Below the pieces are notes generated by a model. The model worked only from the letters and a program-made list of their open reading frames with translations. It ran no database searches and was not told where the DNA came from. A program made the position numbers and the translations under genes. From JAUVKT01 sp942491535 (GTDB lineage Bacteria; Bacteroidota; Bacteroidia; Bacteroidales; VadinHA17), in NCBI GenBank assembly GCA_942491535.1, contig CALOBV010000005.1:248001-312000 (forward strand): a stretch of DNA of 64,000 bases, given 5' to 3'. This document shows positions 1-8,632 of this stretch, piece by piece (within the stretch, counting starts at the first letter, position 1; the number at the start of each line of letters is the position of its first letter).

Positions 1-202
1 TCTTTTCTGCTTCAATAGCTATAGAAGGTGCCTTTAAGCCGGGAACGCCCATCTCCATCCTTACATAAGGCTCACCCGATTCCCGTTCAAGCTGATTCGC
101 CAGCTTAACTATTTCCCGAATACTTGCTTTGCCAAGAGTTCTAATTCCAATCTCGGTAACTCTCTGCTCAATTACTTCTTTAGATAGAGGTAGCTGACTC
201 AT
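1..202 (-). CDS. PLP-dependent aminotransferase, N-terminal fragment
   Basis: Reading the minus strand from ATG at 202 gives MSQLPLSKEVIEQRVTEIGI and continues open to the window edge, so only the first 67 residues are present. The N-terminal arm, including the segment GEPYVRMEMGVPG, resembles the class I/II aminotransferases (aspartate aminotransferase fold) annotated as pyridoxal-phosphate-dependent aminotransferases in Bacteroidota. The catalytic lysine lies outside the window, so substrate cannot be judged. A hairpin at 233-264 separates it from the small gene upstream, so it probably has its own promoter. Confidence 0.6.
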   Translation of the reverse strand, partial: MSQLPLSKEVIEQRVTEIGIRTLGKASIREIVKLANQLERESGEPYVRMEMGVPGLKAPSIAIEAEK

Positions 203-232
203 AAATATTAGTTAGTTAATTGTTATAAAATA

Positions 233-264
233 ATCAGGGGCAGCCTGTTCGAGCCACCCCTGAT
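233..264 (-). terminator. hairpin between small ORF and aminotransferase
   Basis: An 8-bp perfect stem, ATCAGGGG at 233-240 with CCCCTGAT at 257-264, flanked by A/T-rich sequence. On the minus strand it is followed by a T-rich stretch (ATTATTTTATAA). It begins 7 bp past the stop of the 36-residue ORF, fitting an intrinsic terminator for that gene. The loop is long (16 nt), so strength is uncertain. Confidence 0.5.
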
Positions 265-270
265 ATTATA

Positions 271-381
271 TTAAAGTTCGTTTAGCAATTGCATAAAGTC
301 AAAAACAAGCAGTCCAATAATAATAGTCAAAAACATCCTGGTACTTCTATTTTTATACATATAATCTATCATTTCAGACAT
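271..381 (-). CDS. 36-residue single-pass membrane peptide
   Basis: ATG at 381 to TAA at 271 encodes 36 residues beginning MSEMIDYMYKNRSTR, followed by one hydrophobic helix (MFLTIIIGLLVFDFM) and a short polar tail (QLLNEL). The arrangement, a short charged N-terminus with positive residues just before one membrane helix, is that of small inner-membrane proteins. It lies between the Mpv17-like gene and the aminotransferase on the same strand and ends at a hairpin. No homologue is recognised and the function is unknown. The ORF could be chance, but the composition is convincingly protein-like. Confidence 0.45.
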   Translation of the reverse strand: MSEMIDYMYKNRSTRMFLTIIIGLLVFDFMQLLNEL

Positions 382-429
382 TAGGATTTTGAACCTTAAA
401 TATACAAAATCTAATTTCAATAAAACCTG

Positions 430-1125
430 TTATACATCAGTTTTGCTTCTTGCTGCAAAAGCAAGAATAACACCCAGAATAATTCCGTAAAATGCAGCTA
501 TAAGAATCCTTAACTCCTCAGGCATCAAAAAATTAATTGTCTGTGCCGGTATCCAGAACAAAAGAATTGTTTTCTTAAGCACAAAATCATAATGCATCTT
601 CCAGTCGATATTTTCCAGAATATGTTTAATATCCATCCTCGAGAATAAACCTGCTATTGTGCCTCCTGTTTTTTCAATATGTGTATCGGTAATTCTGTGT
701 ACTGTCATTAATACAGGAGCATAAAAGATATTGAGAAAGAAACTGATACTGAAAGCTGACAATAACTTACCCCAGCCGAGTGGACCTTCCATGTAAGCAG
801 ATGCCGAATCTATACCGATAAATTCAAGCAATCTTGGAGCACCACTACCAAAGATAAGGAATGCAGCCTGGATAGTCATACCCAGGAAGCCCCAGACAAT
901 AGCCCTGGGCAAAACGCCAAAACCTTTCTTCCTGTAAGAACCTGTCCTTATTCGCAGGCCTATTAACTCGCCAATTGTAGCCAGGATAGCAAACTTAATA
1001 AAACTCAGTACAAAAGGGAACCTGGCATACGCATCCTTATAAAAGGTGTAAGCACTGTCAAATATTATAAATGGTAAGAATAATAATGCAATAAGCAGTA
1101 CTATTCCGAGATCTGATCTTTTCAT
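430..1125 (-). CDS. Mpv17/PMP22-like integral membrane protein
   Basis: 231 residues with about five hydrophobic segments (roughly residues 7-24, 39-56, 75-95, 120-142, 188-226). The C-terminal stretch FWIPAQTINFLMPEELR matches the signature order of the Mpv17/PMP22 family (W-x-P-x-Q-x-x-N-F-x-x-x-P-x-x-x-R), which sits before the last helix. Family members form poorly understood membrane channels in eukaryotes; bacterial members are uncharacterised. There is no signal peptide beyond the first helix. Upstream (higher coordinates) lies a block of 29-bp tandem repeats. The family call rests on that one motif plus topology. Confidence 0.55.
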   Translation of the reverse strand: MKRSDLGIVLLIALLFLPFIIFDSAYTFYKDAYARFPFVLSFIKFAILATIGELIGLRIRTGSYRKKGFGVLPRAIVWGFLGMTIQAAFLIFGSGAPRLLEFIGIDSASAYMEGPLGWGKLLSAFSISFFLNIFYAPVLMTVHRITDTHIEKTGGTIAGLFSRMDIKHILENIDWKMHYDFVLKKTILLFWIPAQTINFLMPEELRILIAAFYGIILGVILAFAARSKTDV

Positions 1126-1137
1126 AAAATATTATCC

Positions 1138-1267
1138 ATTAACGTGAGCATAGCGAACCAATAACTATTAACGTGAGCGTAGCGAACCAATAACTATTAA
1201 CGTGAGCATAGCGAACCAATAACTATTAACGTGAGCATAGCGAACCAATAACCATTAACCATTAACC
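1138..1267. repeat. four 29-bp tandem repeats
   Basis: Four head-to-tail copies of a 29-bp unit starting ATTAACGTGAGCATAGCGAA occupy 1138-1166, 1167-1195, 1196-1224 and 1225-1253. The copies are nearly identical: copy 2 has G for A in GAGC(A/G)TAG, and copy 4 ends ACC instead of ACT. Two truncated ATTAACC units follow and run into the 3' end of the acyl-CoA ligase gene, supplying its stop codon region. Units are contiguous with no spacers, so this is not CRISPR. Confidence 0.9.
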
Positions 1268-3318
1268 TTCTCTATCCTTATCCTGGCATCAACAGCTATA
1301 ACTCCATCAGGCGATCCAAGCAAGGGATTAAGGTCCATCTCATATATTTCAGGGGCAACTTCAAGCAATGCGGAAAGTTTAAGTATAGCAGACCGGTACT
1401 TATCTATATCTACTCCTGCTTTGCCTCGCACTCCCTCCAGCAGCTTATATCCACGGAGTGAACCTATCATACTATCAACCTCACTTTCAGAAAGAGGAAC
1501 CAGTCCGCTGCTAACATCTTTCATTACCTCTATAAATATTCCTCCAAGACCGGCCATTACCAGGTGACCAAATCCATCTTCTCTTTTTGCACCTATAAAC
1601 AGTTCTGTTCCACTTGCCATCTGCTGGATCAACACAGCTTCTGTATCTTTTATCGACATCAGCCTGTCAAACTCATTTCTAATCCTTTCAGCGCTATCCA
1701 CACCCAGCACCACACCACCGATGTCTGACTTATGAACAGGGCCCACAACTTTCATGGCTACAGGAGTTTTGAAGGCATTGAACACATCCAGAGCTTCATC
1801 TATGTTGTTTACTATAGCTTCACGAACCCTGTCGATACCTGCAGCATCGAGCAATTCAGAAACCTGGTCAGGCGGAAGATATCCATTGTCTGATCTGTCT
1901 ATAAGGGCACGAATTTTATTTATGTCGTTATCAGGCTTAATGTAATCAGTTTTGAAATCAGTCCTGTTCATAACCCTGGAAAGAGCATTAGCAAACACAA
2001 CCTCATCCGGAAAATTAATTCGACCCCTGGCTATAAACTCCTTTACCTCTCTCCCGGCTGTAATCATTGAAGGCAATACAGGATAGACCGGTTTTTTCAT
2101 GGTCTTTATCTTCGTGTCAAGCAAATCGTAAATATCGTCAAGTGGAAACAAGCCCGGACTACCAAATATAACAGCAACTGCATCAATACTATCAAAATCG
2201 TTCTCACAGGCATCAAGGGCATAGCCCAGTAACTCTGCATTACATGTTGCAAGAAGATCAATTGGATTGGAAACCGAAGATCCCGGGAACAGCTTACCTA
2301 GTAGCCGGTCGGCTCCGGGGCCCTTAATTGCAGGTACATCAATACCCCCTTTGGCAAGCGCATCGGTCATCATAACAGCAGGACCTCCGGCATGAGTAAC
2401 AATTGCAAGATTTCTTCCCGCCGGCAGTGGGTTGAGCAGAACTGAGGCAACAGATGCCAGCTCCATTCGGCTGTAGCACCGAATAATTCCTGCCTTACTG
2501 AAAAGTGCGTCAACAGCCACATCAGGATTGGCCATTGCTCCCGTATGGGATGATGCTGCCCTGCTTCCTGCGTCAGAAGTACCTGCCTTAATTGCTGCAA
2601 TATAACACCCCTTTGATATCAAAGAAGCAGCATGCTTCAATAACATATCCGGCTTTGAAACACTTTCTATATAGAGTACCTTAACATTCGATGATTTTTC
2701 TCTATCGTAAGTTTCATCAAGGAATTTCAAGACATCTTCCACTCCAAGATGGGCACTGTTACCGACAGAAAAGACACTTGCAAAAGAAACACCATTTGGA
2801 ATGGCCGTCTCCATAATAAAGACAGCAGTTGCACCCGAGCCAGAGATAAAATCTATCCCCTTCGGATTAAGTCTCGGCACGGGCTCAGTGAAAACTCCAT
2901 TATAATTCTGGGTCAGCACACCAATGCAATTGGGTCCTATAAGACAGGCATCTGTTTCCTCAATTATAGCTAATATTTCCTTTTCAAGCTTCGCTCCTTC
3001 TTCACTCTCCTCACCAAAACCAGCCGAAAGAATAATAAAGGCCTTTGTTGATTTGTTATAAGCCAGATCTGCAACAACATCCTTGCAAAATCTCGATGCA
3101 ACAGCAAGTATTGCAAGATCAACATTTGGAAGATCCTTACTCTCGCGAAACGATTTTATTCCCTGGATATTATCAGCTTTCGGGTTCAGAACACTCAGGT
3201 CGCCCTTATAGTTACCGCTAATAATATTTTTCAGTACTTTACCACCCGGTTTTGACAAATCTTCCGAGCCACCTACAACAACTATGCTGCGAGGATTTAT
3301 TAATTGATTATTTATCAT
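1255..3318 (-). CDS. ADP-forming acetate/acyl-CoA ligase, fused alpha-beta
   Basis: 687 residues with the single-chain architecture of NDP-forming acyl-CoA synthetases. It has an N-terminal CoA-binding Rossmann domain (about 1-130, starting INPRSIVVVGGSED), succinyl-CoA-ligase-like flavodoxin folds (about 150-450) and a C-terminal ATP-grasp domain (about 470-687). The phosphorylated histidine is visible in the motif SSHTGAMA near residue 257, and the second CoA-binding patch reads LIGPNCIGV. The family converts acetyl-CoA (or a branched or aryl acyl-CoA), ADP and phosphate to the acid, ATP and CoA, a substrate-level phosphorylation step in peptide and sugar fermentation. The substrate is not decided by sequence. 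The C-terminus runs into the tandem repeat block. Confidence 0.85.
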   Translation of the reverse strand: MINNQLINPRSIVVVGGSEDLSKPGGKVLKNIISGNYKGDLSVLNPKADNIQGIKSFRESKDLPNVDLAILAVASRFCKDVVADLAYNKSTKAFIILSAGFGEESEEGAKLEKEILAIIEETDACLIGPNCIGVLTQNYNGVFTEPVPRLNPKGIDFISGSGATAVFIMETAIPNGVSFASVFSVGNSAHLGVEDVLKFLDETYDREKSSNVKVLYIESVSKPDMLLKHAASLISKGCYIAAIKAGTSDAGSRAASSHTGAMANPDVAVDALFSKAGIIRCYSRMELASVASVLLNPLPAGRNLAIVTHAGGPAVMMTDALAKGGIDVPAIKGPGADRLLGKLFPGSSVSNPIDLLATCNAELLGYALDACENDFDSIDAVAVIFGSPGLFPLDDIYDLLDTKIKTMKKPVYPVLPSMITAGREVKEFIARGRINFPDEVVFANALSRVMNRTDFKTDYIKPDNDINKIRALIDRSDNGYLPPDQVSELLDAAGIDRVREAIVNNIDEALDVFNAFKTPVAMKVVGPVHKSDIGGVVLGVDSAERIRNEFDRLMSIKDTEAVLIQQMASGTELFIGAKREDGFGHLVMAGLGGIFIEVMKDVSSGLVPLSESEVDSMIGSLRGYKLLEGVRGKAGVDIDKYRSAILKLSALLEVAPEIYEMDLNPLLGSPDGVIAVDARIRIEKVNG

Positions 3319-3562
3319 GATGCTTAGGATTAACTGATTGGTAAGAGACTGCTTGCAGAACTAAAATATATAACTTAACTTCTTATATTATAATATTTTA
3401 GAGGCCTCCAAATATTTTTAACCAACCCACGTTAAGAGCAACGACATAGAGATATTTACTACCTGTTTCGCTCAATTGAATAAGTTTTTATCCTGCAGCA
3501 ATGTAGGAAATTCGAGGGAGGGAAACAATGATTTAGATAAGTATTTATGATCTGATTCTATG

Positions 3563-3570
3563 TATATTTG
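3563..3570 (+). promoter_or_regulatory. Bacteroidota -7 promoter element of hydE
   Basis: TATATTTG matches TAnnTTTG exactly and ends 19 nt before the ATG at 3590. It overlaps the longer reading frame that could start at 3560, so transcripts from this promoter would not contain that upstream ATG. This decides the start of hydE. Confidence 0.6.
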
Positions 3571-3589
3571 CAACTCGTATTATCGGATA

Positions 3590-4696
3590 ATGGATAAGAC
3601 TTTCGCAGATATATTGAATAACCCAGCGCTCACGGTGAATGATCTTGCCCGGATGTTAAGGTCAGAGGGTGAAGACAGGAACATGCTTTTTAACAAAGCT
3701 GCTGAGATTAAACAACACCATGTTGGCAACAAAGTATTTTACAGGGGGTTAATTGAGTTTTCAAATATCTGCGCAAAGGATTGCTTTTACTGTGGTATCA
3801 GAAAAAGTAACAGGGAGGTAGAAAGGTATAATCTTTCTGATGATGAAATAATAGAAGCTGCGAAGTTTGCACTTGAAAATAATTATGCCTCTATCGCATT
3901 GCAATCGGGCGAACTGGAGAGCAAGGTTTTTACAGACAGAATTTCTACCCTGCTAAGAAAGATAAAGAAAATCTCCGCGGGAAAGCTCGGTATAACTATC
4001 TCTCTTGGTGAACAATCAGAAAGTACATACAGGGAATGGTTTGAAGCAGGTGCACACAGGTACCTGCTGAGAATAGAATCAAGCGACCCTGTTCTATATG
4101 GTAAGATCCACCCTGATAACAACTTACACAGGTTTGAAAGAAGAATAAACTGTTTAAGGTCGCTACAGAAAACTGGTTATCAGACAGGTACAGGTGTTAT
4201 GATAGGATTGCCCGGGCAAACATACGAGCAGCTGGCAAACGACCTTATTTTTATTAAGGATATGGACATTGATATGGTAGGGATGGGTCCATATATTGAA
4301 CATGCCAATACACCGCTGGCTGAGTTGGAAAATAAACTTAATTTAGAGGAAAGATTCGATCTTTCTCTTAAGATGATTGCATCGCTCAGGATATTAATGA
4401 AAGATATTAATATTGCTGCAGCAACAGCACTTCAGGCAATAGATCCATTGGGCAGGGAAAAAGCAATTAAGATCGGCGCTAATGTAATTATGCCCAATGT
4501 AACTCCCGGAATGTATCGTGACAGCTATTCACTATACGAGAATAAGCCCTGTACAGACGACGCATCAGAAGATTGTAAGGGATGTCTTGAAGCAAAGCTT
4601 AATATGGCCGATGCCGAAATAGGTTATGGCGAATGGGGAGATTCACCACACTATGCACTGCGAAGGGCGAAAGCAAAAAGGTTGAAACTGAGTTGA
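3590..4696 (+). CDS. hydE: [FeFe]-hydrogenase H-cluster radical SAM maturase HydE
   Basis: 368 residues from the ATG at 3590. An in-frame ATG at 3560 is rejected because the -7 promoter element at 3563-3570 overlaps it. A biotin-synthase-type radical SAM TIM barrel is indicated by the [4Fe-4S] motif CAKDCFYC (C61, C65, C68) inside the HydE-typical context YRGLIEFSNIC...CGIRKSN. Later TIM-barrel features include GVMIGLPGQT and the C-terminal MPNVTPGMYRDSYSLYENK segment of the HydE family. HydE works with HydG and HydF to build the diiron subcluster of [FeFe] hydrogenase in the cytoplasm. The gene stands alone on the plus strand, about 6 kb from hydG; hydF and the hydrogenase are not in the window. 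Confidence 0.92.
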   Translation: MDKTFADILNNPALTVNDLARMLRSEGEDRNMLFNKAAEIKQHHVGNKVFYRGLIEFSNICAKDCFYCGIRKSNREVERYNLSDDEIIEAAKFALENNYASIALQSGELESKVFTDRISTLLRKIKKISAGKLGITISLGEQSESTYREWFEAGAHRYLLRIESSDPVLYGKIHPDNNLHRFERRINCLRSLQKTGYQTGTGVMIGLPGQTYEQLANDLIFIKDMDIDMVGMGPYIEHANTPLAELENKLNLEERFDLSLKMIASLRILMKDINIAAATALQAIDPLGREKAIKIGANVIMPNVTPGMYRDSYSLYENKPCTDDASEDCKGCLEAKLNMADAEIGYGEWGDSPHYALRRAKAKRLKLS

Positions 4697-4788
4697 AACT
4701 GAGTTTAATTGGTTTAAACCCTTTCAACAATTGGCTGCACAGCAGCCATCTCAACCATTGCTTGCTTTACAAGCATCTCAACTTATCA

Positions 4789-7332
4789 TTAGATTTCCTG
4801 ACCAAAAAATATTGAGTTCATAAACAACTTGGTAGTACCGTACCATATACCCCTGAAATTGGGATTATCATATAGGGATATTACCCTGCCACGACCTGCT
4901 GAATGTACACTAACATAGGCTGAGCCGGCGATCCGGCTTACATTCTCTTCTGAAGAAAAACCGCTTAAAAATGGTTTATCAGTGAACCTGGCCGGATTAT
5001 TATAAGGATCATTATTAGGGTTAAAGGCCGAGGCGCTGCTCTTAAACACCGGCAGCAGAGCTCTATCATAACCATAACAGAGAGGATGTGTCAGATCAAG
5101 TTTAACCTCGAAGATTGACCCCGGGATTCTATGATGTGAATAGTCTGCGCTGCGAGAAGCAAAATTAGTGGAATTATCAGGTTCCGGGCTGGCATCAGCT
5201 ATTGATTCAATTTTTACAAGTTCAGACCCTGAGAGAAAAGAATTTCCTCCTTTTAAAGCAATTAAAGTACCTCCCTTGCTTGTCCACTCAACCAGGGATT
5301 TTGAAACAGATTCAGATAGTCCAGAACCAGTAAGGATAACAACATTATACCTTGAAAGATCAATCGTTCTGTCGCCATTAACCATTGTTACCGGTACATT
5401 AAACCTGGTGTCCAGAATATGCCATATCTCTCCGGCATCTCTGCTACTGGAACCATCTCCGATAAACATTAGAATCTCAGGTTTTTCCACTACAACGAAG
5501 TCGTTACTTCCGAGGTCTATGCCTGAAACTGTGTGGCCACTTGAAAGACCGTATACAGTAATTCCGCATTCTGCTACCACATCTTTCATAAGATCATATA
5601 ATCCATCCCTGTCAAATTTCTGGTCATAGGCCTGGATCATAATAGATCCTTCTTTAAAATCTCTTCTAAATTCTCCGTCATCGTAGGTATAGCGGCCCAT
5701 TCCAAGTTTAGCAACTATTCCTGCTTCCTGAAGCATATAAAGAGCCTTGGGAGCGTAATAAGCATTCCATTCAAAAACATATGCATATGCATCCCTGGTT
5801 GCCTGCAGGCTGCCCTCTGGGAATAATGGCAATAATACCCTGGGACCTCTTATTCCATCTGTTCCCCTGGAAGATCCATATGCTGCATAGGGAAGGTTAA
5901 AAGACATTGGAAGGGTCCATGTTGAGATATCATAAAATATCTCTTCCTCAAATTCTGATATCGTTTCAAACATGCTCTTAATATACCTGTATTCGGGCTG
6001 ATCGAGAGGTACTACGAAACTATTGTTGGCTTTAAATTGCTTTCCTTCGACAGTAATATTTCTTGTCAGTCTGTAAATATTAATCTGATGTCGCAACAAG
6101 TTCTCCATAAAATGAGCAGATCTCGCACCATCGCCATCATCGCTGAATACATATCCCTTAACATTATCGCCTGCTGCCAGGGTAAGAGCTTCATTATAGA
6201 AATCAACCTGATGCTTCAGAAGTTTTTGCCTCATATTCAGGCCAGCTTCAAGGGTCGACATTGAAACGGTAATCTGGTTCTTTATTGCAAAAGGGAAAGA
6301 AATGAGACCTGTTGGCACCTCCCTGAGGTGTCCTTTCACTCCTGCCTGCTCGAATAGTATTCCTACAGAAGCATGTATATCGGGGTATGCAGAACCCTTA
6401 CCAAGGTAGAAATCATCGAACCCTTCTTCAGAGTAATATAGGCTACCTATTGCATCGAGGTGCTTAATATGATATTCAGCAATCTCTGTAACAAGCTCAT
6501 AATTATCTTTGGGAGTTAAGGGATTTTCCCTTGTCCTTACACCGGGTTGGAAGAAGAATGTTGAGCTTGCACCCATCTCATGGTGATCGGTATTAATGTT
6601 TGGTTTCCACCGGTGGAAGGCAGCAACTCTTCCTATCGATTCGGGATGCTGAAGCATAATATAATCCCTGTTAAGATCGTACCAGTAATGGTTTGTGCGT
6701 CCTCCTGGCCATGCTTCACTAAACTCTATTGAATTTGCATCTGGATTTAGATTTGCACTTTTATACATATTAACCCAGGTTGCATGCCTGTTAAATCCGT
6801 CAGGGTTAAGACAGGGATCAAGCAACACAATTGTATTTTCGAGCAATTCATCTATCTTGTCTCCATTTCCTGCAACAAGGTAATAAGCCATCAACATTGC
6901 AGCATTCTGAGAGCTCGATTCATTACCATGTACTCCATAGCCCAGCTTAACTATCACAGGCATATCAGAGATATCAATGTTTGATGATCTTGCAGGATCG
7001 CTAAGAGCAATATGCTTTTCGCGAATTGATTCTATGTTTTTAATATTTTCCTCTGAGCTTATTACAAGGTTACCAAGTGGTCTTCCTTCATGGGATTTAC
7101 CATACTCTTCCCAGAATGCCCTGCCTGAAATATCAGATAGCTTAAGCATATAAAAATACAGTTTATCGTGTGTCAGGTGCCATTCTCCAACCTGGTGACC
7201 AGCAAAATCTTCCGGTTTAATTATGGTCTGGTCGTAGTTAATATCCTTAGGAAGATAATAACTCAGATTTACCTGTGCGACGGCAACAGATGATATCAGA
7301 GCCAGAAATACTAGGGGAAATATTTTTTTCAT
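4789..7332 (-). CDS. secreted M14-family zinc carboxypeptidase
   Basis: 847 residues with a signal peptide (MKKIFPLVFLALISSVAVAQ, cleaved near residue 20). The M14 zinc motif HGNE (H135, E138) is followed by LDPCLNPDGFNRH and by NTDHHEMG carrying the third ligand near residue 250. A plausible catalytic glutamate lies in LFEQAGV near 330. A long C-terminal part (about 400-847) resembles a glutamine-amidotransferase-like/Rossmann accessory domain, as in other large Bacteroidota M14 proteins. It probably acts in the periplasm or outside the cell on peptides; specificity is not readable. It is convergent with hydE; the 92-bp gap holds only a weak hairpin (TGGCTG/CAGCCA, 4732-4748). Confidence 0.85.
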   Translation of the reverse strand: MKKIFPLVFLALISSVAVAQVNLSYYLPKDINYDQTIIKPEDFAGHQVGEWHLTHDKLYFYMLKLSDISGRAFWEEYGKSHEGRPLGNLVISSEENIKNIESIREKHIALSDPARSSNIDISDMPVIVKLGYGVHGNESSSQNAAMLMAYYLVAGNGDKIDELLENTIVLLDPCLNPDGFNRHATWVNMYKSANLNPDANSIEFSEAWPGGRTNHYWYDLNRDYIMLQHPESIGRVAAFHRWKPNINTDHHEMGASSTFFFQPGVRTRENPLTPKDNYELVTEIAEYHIKHLDAIGSLYYSEEGFDDFYLGKGSAYPDIHASVGILFEQAGVKGHLREVPTGLISFPFAIKNQITVSMSTLEAGLNMRQKLLKHQVDFYNEALTLAAGDNVKGYVFSDDGDGARSAHFMENLLRHQINIYRLTRNITVEGKQFKANNSFVVPLDQPEYRYIKSMFETISEFEEEIFYDISTWTLPMSFNLPYAAYGSSRGTDGIRGPRVLLPLFPEGSLQATRDAYAYVFEWNAYYAPKALYMLQEAGIVAKLGMGRYTYDDGEFRRDFKEGSIMIQAYDQKFDRDGLYDLMKDVVAECGITVYGLSSGHTVSGIDLGSNDFVVVEKPEILMFIGDGSSSRDAGEIWHILDTRFNVPVTMVNGDRTIDLSRYNVVILTGSGLSESVSKSLVEWTSKGGTLIALKGGNSFLSGSELVKIESIADASPEPDNSTNFASRSADYSHHRIPGSIFEVKLDLTHPLCYGYDRALLPVFKSSASAFNPNNDPYNNPARFTDKPFLSGFSSEENVSRIAGSAYVSVHSAGRGRVISLYDNPNFRGIWYGTTKLFMNSIFFGQEI

Positions 7333-7439
7333 GAATGATAGATTATATGTTTACCCTGCAATATTAAGAAAAATATTACACCTTGTTCCCACTAACAATT
7401 GTTCTATAACATGAATAAGTATACTAAACTCAATACAAG

Positions 7440-7447
7440 TAATTTTG
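7440..7447 (+). promoter_or_regulatory. -7 promoter element of the saccharopine-dehydrogenase-like gene
   Basis: TAATTTTG fits TAnnTTTG and lies 25 nt before the ATG at 7473. An in-frame TTG start at 7452 would sit at or before the expected transcription start, so the ATG at 7473 is preferred. Confidence 0.55.
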
Positions 7448-7472
7448 TATATTGTTGTTAAAATATGAAGAA

Positions 7473-8597
7473 ATGAAAAAAAAGATAATTGTTCTGGGAA
7501 CCGGACTCGTTGGTTCTGCAATAGTTAAAGACCTTGCACCTGATTTTGAAGTTACTGCTGTAGACCTCAGTGCAAAAAATATCGAAGGCCTTTCCGGCCT
7601 GAATAGTGTAAAAGCCGTAACTGCAGACCTGTCTGATGGTAATATCCTAAAAGACCTGGTGAGAGATCAGGACCTTGTTATCGGAGCACTTCCGGGATTC
7701 ATGGGCTATCAATCAGTTAAGCACACTATTGAGGCCGGTAAAGATATGGTTGATATATCATTCTTTCCTGAGGATCCTTTCGGACTCGACAGGCTTGCTC
7801 AATCGAAGGGTGTAACTATTGTTACAGATTGCGGTGTTGCTCCGGGAATGAGCAATATTATCCTGGGACACTATAATAATAAGATTGATGTAAACAGGTT
7901 TGAATGCCTTGTAGGTGGTCTACCCTTTAAAAGAGAATGGCCCTGGCAGTACAAGGCTGTATTTTCTCCAATTGATGTAATTGAAGAATATACAAGGCCG
8001 GCAAGATATATGCTTAATGGTGAAATTGTTACAAGAGAAGCCCTCTCCGACCCTGAACTTATTGAATTTGAAGAAATTGGCACTCTTGAATCCTGGAATT
8101 CAGATGGACTCAGATCGCTTTTGCACACAATTCCGGTACCTAATATGATTGAAAAGACACTTCGATATCCGGGATCAATTGAATACCTGAGGATGCTCAG
8201 AGAGGCTGGTTTCTTCAGTAATAAGGAGATAGAAGTAAATGGACAGTCTATAAGACCTATCGATCTGACAGCCAGGTTATTGTTTCCTGCATGGAAACTC
8301 TTGCCGGGAGAAGAAGAATTTACGGTAATGAGAATTACTATAGAGGGCAACAAAGATGGCAACCCGCTTAAGTATGTTTATAATCTTTTCGACAGGTATG
8401 ATTCTGTAAACAATATAACATCAATGGCACGTACCACAGGATATACATGCACTGCGGTTGCAAACCTGATGATGGAAGGTATGTTTGACAGTCCTGGAAT
8501 TAACCCACCGGAATATATTGGGAAAACTGAAGGTCATCTTAAGTTCATTCTTGAATATTTCAAGGAAAGAAACATATTCTATAAGCTGACATTATAA
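7473..8597 (+). CDS. saccharopine dehydrogenase family, lysine 6-dehydrogenase-like
   Basis: 374 residues from ATG at 7473 (start MKKKIIVLGTGLVGSAIVKD). The N-terminal NAD(P)-binding Rossmann motif GTGLVGSA is followed by the saccharopine-dehydrogenase-like catalytic domain. Length and the segments VTDCGVAPGMSN, LVGGLPF and SMARTTGYTCTAVANLM follow the pattern of bacterial lysine 6-dehydrogenase (about 385 residues), which deaminates the epsilon-amino group of lysine to the semialdehyde that cyclises to piperideine-6-carboxylate. A role in lysine catabolism is therefore plausible, but the family also holds saccharopine and carboxynorspermidine dehydrogenases. It is monocistronic and divergent from the M14 peptidase. 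Confidence 0.7.
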   Translation: MKKKIIVLGTGLVGSAIVKDLAPDFEVTAVDLSAKNIEGLSGLNSVKAVTADLSDGNILKDLVRDQDLVIGALPGFMGYQSVKHTIEAGKDMVDISFFPEDPFGLDRLAQSKGVTIVTDCGVAPGMSNIILGHYNNKIDVNRFECLVGGLPFKREWPWQYKAVFSPIDVIEEYTRPARYMLNGEIVTREALSDPELIEFEEIGTLESWNSDGLRSLLHTIPVPNMIEKTLRYPGSIEYLRMLREAGFFSNKEIEVNGQSIRPIDLTARLLFPAWKLLPGEEEFTVMRITIEGNKDGNPLKYVYNLFDRYDSVNNITSMARTTGYTCTAVANLMMEGMFDSPGINPPEYIGKTEGHLKFILEYFKERNIFYKLTL

Positions 8598-8632
8598 ACG
8601 GGCTTATATGCGGGCAAGTGAAACAATCAGGC

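Noticed and set aside
1138..1267. Possible CRISPR array
   Set aside because: The 29-bp units are contiguous with no variable spacers, and no cas gene is present.
3560..3589. Longer start for hydE
   Set aside because: The exact -7 promoter element overlaps this segment, so the transcript starts after it.
5168..5629. 153-residue plus-strand ORF opposite the M14 peptidase
   Set aside because: It is antisense to a well-supported gene and has no recognisable motif; the same holds for the other antisense frames.
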